Shown here piece by piece: positions 57,386 to 64,000 of a stretch of 64,000 nucleotides of DNA. The position numbers and the translations under genes are program-made. Location: NCBI RefSeq assembly GCF_014219065.1, contig NZ_JACLGO010000005.1:62001-126000 (forward strand), given 5' to 3'. The notes below the pieces were generated by a model, which saw only the letters and a program-made list of their open reading frames with translations, was not told where the DNA came from and searched no databases. This DNA comes from Halopseudomonas xiamenensis (GTDB taxonomy: Bacteria; Pseudomonadota; Gammaproteobacteria; Pseudomonadales; Pseudomonadaceae). The first letter of the stretch is position 1. Every line of letters starts with the position of its first letter.

Positions 57386-58303
57386 TCACCCACGGGGATG
57401 ATGACTGGCATGCAGCTCGCGCAAGCGGTGCCTGGCGACGTGGGTATAGATCTGCGTGGTGGACAGGTCACTGTGGCCGAGCAGCAGTTGCACCACGCGC
57501 AGATCGGCGCCGTGATTGAGCAGATGGGTGGCGAAGGCATGCCGTAACGTATGAGGCGACAACGGGCGACGAATGCCAGCCTGAGCGGCGTGCAGCTTGA
57601 TCCGGTGCCAGAAGGTCTGCCGGGTCATCTCCCGGGCCTGCTGACTGGGAAACAGCACATCACTGGGCTTGCCCTTGAGCAGCGCCGGACGCGCCTCGGT
57701 ACAGTAGCGCACGATCCACGCCAGCGCTTCCTCTCCCAGCGGCACCAGCCGCTCCTTGCTACCCTTGCCGACGATGCGCAACACACCCTGGCGCGGATTC
57801 AACTGGTCGAGCCGCAGCCCGACCAGCTCGCTGACCCGCAGGCCGCAGGCATACAGCACCTCCAGCATGCAGCGATCACGCAGCCCGAGACTGTCATCGA
57901 TATCCGGCGCCGCCAGCAGCGCCTCCACATCCGCCTCGCTCAGCGTCTCGGGCAACGGCCGGCCCAGGCGGGGCATGGCGATATCCAGCGTCGGGTCTTC
58001 GCCAATCAGCCCCTCACGCAGGGCATGCCGATAGAAACCACGCAGACAGGACAGCAGGCGCGCGGTGGAACGCGCCTGATAGCCGGCATTGATGCGCCAG
58101 GCCAGGTGCTCCATCAGCAGGGGCCGCGAGGCCGCATACAGCCCGCCACGCCCCTGCAACCAGCCGGCCAGCAGGCTCAGGTCGGTGCGATAGGCCTCCA
58201 GGCTCTTGTCCGCCAGGCCACGCTCCAGCCACAGGGCATCGACAAAACGACCGATGGCCTGCTGATCGGCATCGCTGGGCGGGGGAAGTTCAGGTGCGTT
58301 CAT
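57386..58303 (-). CDS. xerD: XerD tyrosine recombinase
   Basis: A 305-residue site-specific recombinase that with XerC resolves chromosome dimers at dif. All six catalytic residues are visible: R156 (CGLRVSEL), K180 (IVGKGSKERLVPLG), H251 and R254 (HTLRHAFATHLL), H277 (LGHSDLSTTQ) and Y286 (IYTHV). The N-terminal SAM-like core-binding domain spans about residues 15-105. Context with dsbC and hom identifies it as the chromosomal XerD and not an integron or phage integrase. Confidence 0.96.
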   Translation of the reverse strand: MNAPELPPPSDADQQAIGRFVDALWLERGLADKSLEAYRTDLSLLAGWLQGRGGLYAASRPLLMEHLAWRINAGYQARSTARLLSCLRGFYRHALREGLIGEDPTLDIAMPRLGRPLPETLSEADVEALLAAPDIDDSLGLRDRCMLEVLYACGLRVSELVGLRLDQLNPRQGVLRIVGKGSKERLVPLGEEALAWIVRYCTEARPALLKGKPSDVLFPSQQAREMTRQTFWHRIKLHAAQAGIRRPLSPHTLRHAFATHLLNHGADLRVVQLLLGHSDLSTTQIYTHVARHRLRELHASHHPRG

Positions 58304-58455
58304 GGCTGTCTCGGATCAACATGCCGAGGATGATAAAGGCTTTGGCCGAGCGGTTCGAGCACCAGGCCTGATGGAGGGTACGCTGCCGCTCTTCACGCCA
58401 TCATCCTTCTCCCTGGGCGTTCTACCTGCCCTAGCGTTCCGCTTCGCCCCCAATC

Positions 58456-58538
58456 GTCATCCTTCGCGAAGGCGAAGGATCCAGGGCTCCGGCTGACTCG
58501 AAGTGATCTGTGGATCCTTCGCCTTCGCGAAGGATGAC
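58456..58538. repeat. 28-bp perfect inverted-repeat element
   Basis: Two perfect 28-bp arms (58456-58483 and 58511-58538) flank a 27-bp loop. Each arm starts or ends GTCATCC/GGATGAC and contains the self-palindrome CCTTCGCGAAGG. The core of the type GTCATCC-n-GCGAAnGCn-GGATCCA resembles dispersed intergenic repeats of several proteobacteria. In the 403-bp gene-free stretch 58304-58706 the only other structure I can support is the rplS terminator. Confidence 0.9.
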
Positions 58539-58659
58539 GGGGGTGGGGTGTGAAGGGTGACGAGGTCCCACATTGTGTTGGGTCAAGATCGGGATCTATT
58601 CGGCGTTTCCCAAGGGGAGAGGGAGTAGATGGTGCTTGCCGCCAGGGATGGCAGGCCAC

Positions 58660-58685
58660 AAAAAACCGCCCGAAGGCGGTTTTTT
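58660..58685 (-). terminator. Rho-independent terminator of the rpsP-rimM-trmD-rplS operon
   Basis: AAAAAACCGCC-CGAA-GGCGGTTTTTT is a perfect hairpin with a UUCG-type tetraloop on the minus strand and six U after the stem, 22 bases past the rplS stop. It is symmetric, so it can also stop rightward transcription. Confidence 0.92.
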
Positions 58686-58706
58686 GAGTACCAGGTAAAG
58701 ACTCGA

Positions 58707-59054
58707 TCAGCCGAGCTTTTCCTTGATACGTGCGGCCTTGCCGGACAGGGCGCGCAGGTAGTACAGCTTGGCTTTGCGCACGTCACCGCGACGCTTGACA
58801 GTGATGCTGTCAACCATCGGGGAATAGGTCTGGAAGGTACGCTCGACGCCGACACCGCTGGAGATCTTGCGCACGGTGAAAGCGGAGTTCAGACCACGAT
58901 TACGCTTACCGATAACCACGCCTTCAAAGGCCTGCAGACGCTGACGGTCGCCTTCCTTCACTTTAACCTGGACGATGACAGTGTCACCCGGCGCGAACGC
59001 GGGGACTTCACGGGTCATTTGCTCTGCTTCGAGCTGGGCAATGATGTTGGACAT
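58707..59054 (-). CDS. rplS: 50S ribosomal protein L19
   Basis: A 115-residue L19, which sits at the 30S-50S interface. It begins [20 protein letters not shown] and contains [26 protein letters not shown] and the basic end [24 protein letters not shown] 59054 is preceded by AGGAG. It is the last gene of the rpsP operon, 32 bp after trmD. Confidence 0.98.
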   Translation of the reverse strand: MSNIIAQLEAEQMTREVPAFAPGDTVIVQVKVKEGDRQRLQAFEGVVIGKRNRGLNSAFTVRKISSGVGVERTFQTYSPMVDSITVKRRGDVRKAKLYYLRALSGKAARIKEKLG

Positions 59055-59086
59055 TTCTAAAACTCCTACAAGCCGCCGGACTTGCT

Positions 59087-59836
59087 TCAATGGTTATCGG
59101 TTTCCTGCTCGCGGATGTATTCCGCCAGCAGTTGCTGCTGTTCTTTGCTCAACGTCAGTTCCGCAAGCAGGTCCGGGCGGCGTTGCCAGGTTCTGCCCAA
59201 GGACTGCTTGAGACGCCAGCGCCGGATCAGTGCATGATTACCACTGAGCAGCACCTCCGGTACGCGCTGCCCCGCAAACTCTTCCGGGCGGGTGTAATGC
59301 GGACAATCCAGCCACCCTTCCGAAAACGAATCCTCCACCGCCGAGTCCGCATGCCCGAGCACGCCGGGGATCAGGCGGGTTACCGCATCCAGGAGCACCA
59401 TGGCTCCCAGCTCACCACCGGACAACACGTAGTCGCCGATGGAAACTTCCTCGTCGACGCACATCTCGATGATGCGTTCGTCGATCCCCTCGTAGCGGCC
59501 GCACAGCAACACCAGGCTGTCCAGTTGCGCCAGCTGCTCTGCCCGTTGCTGGGTCAGCGGCTGCCCCTGGGGCGACAGATAGATCACCCTGGGGGTTGAG
59601 GGAGCCTTCTCGCGGATGGCTTCAATCGCCTCCAGCAAGGGCTCGACCTTCATCAACATGCCCGGACCACCCCCGAAGGGTCGATCATCGACCGTACGGT
59701 GCCGGTCGTGGGCATACTCACGGGGATTGCTGTACTCGACAGTCAACTGGCCCCGCTTGACGGCCCGCCCAGTCACTCCGTGGTCGGTCAAGGCCGTGAA
59801 CATCTCGGGAAACAGGGTTACCACACCGGCCCACAC
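59087..59836 (-). CDS. trmD: TrmD, tRNA (guanine-37-N1)-methyltransferase
   Basis: A 249-residue trefoil-knot SPOUT methyltransferase that makes m1G37 and prevents +1 frameshifting. Motifs are [23 protein letters not shown], the substrate loop [18 protein letters not shown], and the knot [28 protein letters not shown]. The start is GTG 59836 (VWAGVV), 3 bp after the rimM stop, shorter by a few residues than many homologues. Confidence 0.97.
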   Translation of the reverse strand: MWAGVVTLFPEMFTALTDHGVTGRAVKRGQLTVEYSNPREYAHDRHRTVDDRPFGGGPGMLMKVEPLLEAIEAIREKAPSTPRVIYLSPQGQPLTQQRAEQLAQLDSLVLLCGRYEGIDERIIEMCVDEEVSIGDYVLSGGELGAMVLLDAVTRLIPGVLGHADSAVEDSFSEGWLDCPHYTRPEEFAGQRVPEVLLSGNHALIRRWRLKQSLGRTWQRRPDLLAELTLSKEQQQLLAEYIREQETDNH

Positions 59837-59839
59837 CGG

Positions 59840-60382
59840 TCAGAACTCCGGATCCCAGTCGACCTGCATGATACCCTCAGCCAGGTCGATGTGCTTTACG
59901 TACCGCTCCGGCAGATACGGCAGCAGCCGCTCACGCTGGTCGATACTGCCCGCACAGGGCTTTACCACCATGACATCATTGGAGCCGGTTTCCAGCAGGT
60001 GGTCGATACGACCAAGCAGTTGCCCATCCAGGGTCACTACCTGCAAACCTTCCAGCTGATACCAGTAGAACTCGCCATCGTCCAGCTCCGGCAGTTCGGA
60101 TTGCGGCACGCAGATTTCCCAATCCACCAGTTCCAGCGCCTGATTCCGATCGGTCAGCCCCTTGAGCTGTACCACCAGAATGCGTCCCTGAACGCGCCCC
60201 GCAACAACGGACACCTGACGCTGTTCATTACCCCGGCGAATGGTCCACTCGGGATAGTCCAGCACGTTGTCCAGCGGATCGGTGTGCGAATACACCTTCA
60301 CCGCTCCGCGTATGCCATGAACCGATACGATCTTGCCGAGGATCACCAACGGCGACCCAGCCGGCTCGGGCTGGCGAATCAT
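59840..60382 (-). CDS. rimM: RimM, 16S rRNA processing / 30S maturation factor
   Basis: A 180-residue RimM protein with an N-terminal domain (VILGKIVSVHGIRGAVKVYSHTDP) and a PRC-barrel C-terminal domain (EFYWYQLEGLQVVTLDGQLLGRI). It binds S19 during assembly of the 30S head. It lies 1 bp after rpsP and 3 bp before trmD. Confidence 0.96.
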   Translation of the reverse strand: MIRQPEPAGSPLVILGKIVSVHGIRGAVKVYSHTDPLDNVLDYPEWTIRRGNEQRQVSVVAGRVQGRILVVQLKGLTDRNQALELVDWEICVPQSELPELDDGEFYWYQLEGLQVVTLDGQLLGRIDHLLETGSNDVMVVKPCAGSIDQRERLLPYLPERYVKHIDLAEGIMQVDWDPEF

Positions 60383-60383
60383 A

Positions 60384-60632
60384 TCAGGCAGAGGCCTGAG
60401 CTTCCTTCAGCAGAGAAGCAACGCGCTCGGACGGCTGTGCGCCCTGACCCAGCCAGTAGCTCACACGCTCCTGGTTGACGGACAGACGGGTTTCACCACC
60501 GGCGGCAACCGGGTTGAAGAAACCGACGCGCTCAACGAAGCGGCCGTCGCGGGAATTGCGGCTGTTGGCAACAGTCAGATGATAGAAGGGGCGCTTCTTG
60601 GAACCGCCACGAGCAAGACGAATAGTTACCAT
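60384..60632 (-). CDS. rpsP: 30S ribosomal protein S16
   Basis: An 82-residue S16 that begins [21 protein letters not shown] and contains the [10 protein letters not shown] motif. It is the first gene of the rpsP-rimM-trmD-rplS operon. CAGGAAAC serves as the ribosome site. Confidence 0.98.
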   Translation of the reverse strand: MVTIRLARGGSKKRPFYHLTVANSRNSRDGRFVERVGFFNPVAAGGETRLSVNQERVSYWLGQGAQPSERVASLLKEAQASA

Positions 60633-60703
60633 GTGAACATCGTTTCCTGTATTTGAGTAGCACTCATGGATTCATTACGGGCAAGTAGCCCGAAAGGTCG
60701 CGT

Positions 60704-60732
60704 ATTCTACGGAATATCGCGGACAAATGAAA
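60704..60732 (-). promoter_or_regulatory. Putative sigma-70 promoter of the rpsP operon
   Basis: On the minus strand TTTCAT (60727-60732) and TAGAAT (60704-60709) are separated by 17 bases, about 70 bases upstream of rpsP ATG. The GC-rich GCGACC discriminator follows the -10 box, as is usual for growth-rate-controlled ribosomal promoters. The -35 match is weak. Confidence 0.45.
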
Positions 60733-60783
60733 CTCCTTTGTGAAGCGCCCCGGCAGCAGGCCGTCAGCGCTTCTGGATTGGGC

Positions 60784-60804
60784 CCTGCCGACACACCCGG
60801 CAGG
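60784..60804 (-). terminator. Hairpin after ffh
   Basis: CCTGCCG (60784-60790) and CGGCAGG (60798-60804) form a perfect 7-bp stem with a 7-nt loop, 2 bases after the ffh stop. There is no U-run behind it. Confidence 0.45.
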
Positions 60805-60806
60805 CC

Positions 60807-62204
<1,398 letters not shown>

Positions 62205-62360
62205 CGACGAATTCTCCTTTGCCCCGCGTGCCCCGCTACGGGTTGAGGCGTTCTGGCCGGCAAGTATACATTGGGGTTTGTGTGGATGCAGCAAGCGCTT
62301 TATCCTCAGCACAGCTTGTGCGACACTCCCTTCTCAATTGATAAGCATTTGCAAGGACGT

Positions 62361-63161
62361 ATGACAGCTCTGATATCCAGCCTGCTTGCCGCTGTGTTCT
62401 ATCTCGGCGGCACGCTCTACCAGGTACGCTGCCTGCGGCAGCGGCAGATCGCCAGTCCCGGGCTGTTGCGTGGCATCGGGGCCATGGCGCTGGTCGCCCA
62501 TGCGGTGAGTCTCTACGTCCAGCTGTTCACCGGCCATGGACTGTCGTTCGGCTTTTTCCACGTGTCCTCGCTGATCGCCTGGCTGGTCATCGCCGTGACC
62601 CTGGTATTCAGCCTGCGCGCCCCGGTGACCAGCCTGCTGCTGGTACTCTTCCCCCTGGCGCTGATCACCGAACTGCTGGCCTGGCTGTTCCCCGGCCATG
62701 GCGCGGCGACCATTCCCGGCAAGTCGAGCCTGCTGATCCACGTGCTGCTGTCGATCCTGGCCTACGGCATCCTGACCATCGCTGCGTTCCAGGCGACCCT
62801 GCTGGCGTTCCAGGACCACCAGCTCAAGCACCGCAACCCGGTGCGCTTCAACCGTACATTCCCACCGCTGCAGACCATGGAGGAGCTGCTGTTCCAGTTC
62901 CTGCTGTGTGGCGAGGTATTGCTGACCCTGTCGCTGATTTCCGGCTTCGTGTTCCTCGACAACATGTTCGATCAGAGCGTTGCGCACAAGACGCTGCTCT
63001 CGTGCCTGGCCTGGGTGGTCTTCGGCATCCTGCTGTGGGGCCGGCATTTCCGCGGCTGGCGTGGCAGCAATGCCATCCGCTGGACGCTGGGCGGCTTCAT
63101 TCTGCTGATGCTGGCGTTCTTCGGCAGCAAGCTGGTCAGCGAATTCATCCTGCCAATGTGA
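62361..63161 (+). CDS. YpjD/CcsA-like inner-membrane protein
   Basis: A 266-residue protein of the cytochrome c assembly (CcsA/YpjD) family with about eight TM helices. Motifs include LYVQLFTGHGLSFGFFHVSSLIAW, KSSLLIHVLLSILAYG with the conserved histidine, and HKTLLSCLAWVVFGILLWGRHFRGWRG, the WGxxxxWR-type heme-handling region. It is regularly found between ffh and a CorC-type gene. ATG 62361 follows AAGGACGT. Direct evidence for heme transfer in this clade is lacking. Confidence 0.88.
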   Translation: MTALISSLLAAVFYLGGTLYQVRCLRQRQIASPGLLRGIGAMALVAHAVSLYVQLFTGHGLSFGFFHVSSLIAWLVIAVTLVFSLRAPVTSLLLVLFPLALITELLAWLFPGHGAATIPGKSSLLIHVLLSILAYGILTIAAFQATLLAFQDHQLKHRNPVRFNRTFPPLQTMEELLFQFLLCGEVLLTLSLISGFVFLDNMFDQSVAHKTLLSCLAWVVFGILLWGRHFRGWRGSNAIRWTLGGFILLMLAFFGSKLVSEFILPM

Positions 63162-63195
63162 TGGCCAGCCCCACCAACCCGTGCCGAGGTAACTC

Positions 63196-64000
63196 TTGAG
63201 TGACACAAGCACCGGCGTACTGTTACTGATATTGGTCTTGCTCATCATCTGCTCGGCCTTCTTCTCCAGCTCCGAGACAGGGATGATGAGCCTCAACCGC
63301 TACCGTCTCAGGCACCTGAGCAAGAAGGGCCACCGCGCCGCCCAGCGCGCCGAACAGATGCTCGGTCGTCCCGACCGCCTGCTGGGCACCATCCTGGTGG
63401 GCAACAATATCGTCAATATCCTTGCCGCCTCGATCGCCACCGTGATCGCGGTGCAATTGTGGGGTGACGCGGGTATCGCCATCGCCACCGTGGTGCTGAC
63501 CATCGTCATCCTCATCTTCGGTGAAATCACGCCAAAGACGCTGGCGGCACTGCATCCTGAGATGATCGCCTTCCGCGTCTGCGCCCCGCTGAACCTGTTG
63601 CAGCGCGTGCTCTACCCGGTGGTCTGGCTATGCAGCTCGATAAGCAATGCCCTGCTCCGCCTCATGGGAATCAATCCGACGGGCAGCAATGATGCCCAGC
63701 TCAGCACCGAGGAGCTGCGCACAGTGGTGAACGAGGCAAGCCTGGGCATCACCCGCAAACGCCAGAACATGCTGCTGAGCATCCTCGACCTGGAAAAGAT
63801 GACCGTCAACGACATCATGGTGCCGCGCAACGAGGCCTATGGCATCGACCTGGACGATGACATGTCGATCATCCGCGACCAGTTGCAGACCAGCCATCAC
63901 ACCCGGCTACCGGTGTTTCGCGGGGATATCAACAATGTCACCGGGCTGCTGCACATGCGCGACATCGCCCGGCTGCTGAGCCGCGACGAGCTGACCAAGG
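63196..64000 (+). CDS. CNNM/CorC (HlyC/YfjD) family transporter, N-terminal part
   Basis: At least 268 residues are present and the gene runs off the right edge. The start is TTG 63196 (LSDTSTGVLLLILVLLIICSAFFSSSETG) with GAGGT six bases upstream; no ATG is better placed. The CNNM (DUF21) membrane domain shows SSSETGMMSLNRYRL and GNNIVNILAASIATV, then IFGEITPKTLAA, followed by the start of the CBS pair (VNDIMVPRNEAYGIDLDDD). Relatives mediate Mg2+/Co2+ efflux. Confidence 0.92.
   Translation, partial: MSDTSTGVLLLILVLLIICSAFFSSSETGMMSLNRYRLRHLSKKGHRAAQRAEQMLGRPDRLLGTILVGNNIVNILAASIATVIAVQLWGDAGIAIATVVLTIVILIFGEITPKTLAALHPEMIAFRVCAPLNLLQRVLYPVVWLCSSISNALLRLMGINPTGSNDAQLSTEELRTVVNEASLGITRKRQNMLLSILDLEKMTVNDIMVPRNEAYGIDLDDDMSIIRDQLQTSHHTRLPVFRGDINNVTGLLHMRDIARLLSRDELTK

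Noticed and set aside
57386-58303. Integrase of a mobile element
   Set aside because: The recombinase is in the xerD-dsbC-hom-thrC context with XerD length and residues; no att-like duplication or cargo genes are seen.
58386-58640. Larger imperfect inverted repeat around the 28-bp element (CTCCC...GGGAG flanks)
   Set aside because: The outer similarity is short and gapped; only the inner 28-bp arms are solid.

Overview
The window is a chromosomal segment of a GC-rich gammaproteobacterium in the Pseudomonas lineage. The evidence is gene content and order: relA-rlmD-cysM divergent from gacS; the chain acpS-pdxJ-recO-era-rnc-lepB-lepA-mucD-mucC-mucB-mucA-algU divergent from nadB; xerD-dsbC-hom-thrC; and rpsP-rimM-trmD-rplS beside ffh, ypjD and a CorC-type gene. 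These blocks and an AlgU-type autoregulatory promoter are typical of pseudomonads. A Halopseudomonas-like or marine relative is possible, but I cannot fix the species from sequence alone. Almost all of the 64 kb is coding and I see no tRNA, rRNA, CRISPR array, insertion sequence or prophage.

Layout. 1-7.5 kb: stringent response (mazG start, relA), 23S rRNA methylation (rlmD), cysteine synthesis (cysM) and the GacS hybrid sensor kinase. 7.5-18.4 kb: one long leftward series for CoA-dependent carrier activation, pyridoxal phosphate, recombination, ribosome biogenesis, protein export and the complete algU-mucABCD envelope-stress system. 18.7-24.9 kb: nadB, ygfX-sdhE, ygfZ, an HDOD protein, a nitronate monooxygenase and an enoyl-CoA hydratase.

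25.0-33.2 kb is the most accessory-looking and most interesting part: a nine-gene leftward operon with a Tat-exported BMP-family binding protein, two permeases, a formamidase, a very close biuret hydrolase (BiuH) relative, a double-ABC ATPase, a second isochorismatase-fold hydrolase (triuret-hydrolase candidate), an AtzH/HpxZ-like protein and a GntR/FCD regulator. It is preceded by a near-consensus sigma-54 promoter whose predicted start point lies inside a GntR-type palindrome. I read it as a nitrogen-starvation operon for uptake and deamination of biuret, triuret or related ureides.

33.4-48.2 kb: ung, a HExxxH/QEGLA metalloprotease-like gene next to a repeat-rich intergenic region, lysS, prfB with its programmed +1 frameshift, a divergent phosphoketolase, recJ, yaeQ, an MgtC-family protein and the osmoregulated periplasmic glucan genes opgG-opgH, in which the OpgH N-terminus seems to be a separate coupled reading frame. 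48.4-53.6 kb: an ExoD protein and an aa3-type cytochrome c oxidase locus with a fused subunit I-III. 53.8-64 kb: threonine synthesis, dsbC, xerD, the rpsP-rimM-trmD-rplS operon, ffh, ypjD and the start of a CNNM/CBS transporter gene.

Three intergenic stretches exceed 300 bp. One holds the algU/nadB promoters, one a heptamer tandem repeat plus nested inverted repeats, and one a 28-bp inverted-repeat element plus the rplS terminator. Two genes, gntR and coxB, lack a convincing start codon in frame; both look as if one base is missing near the start.
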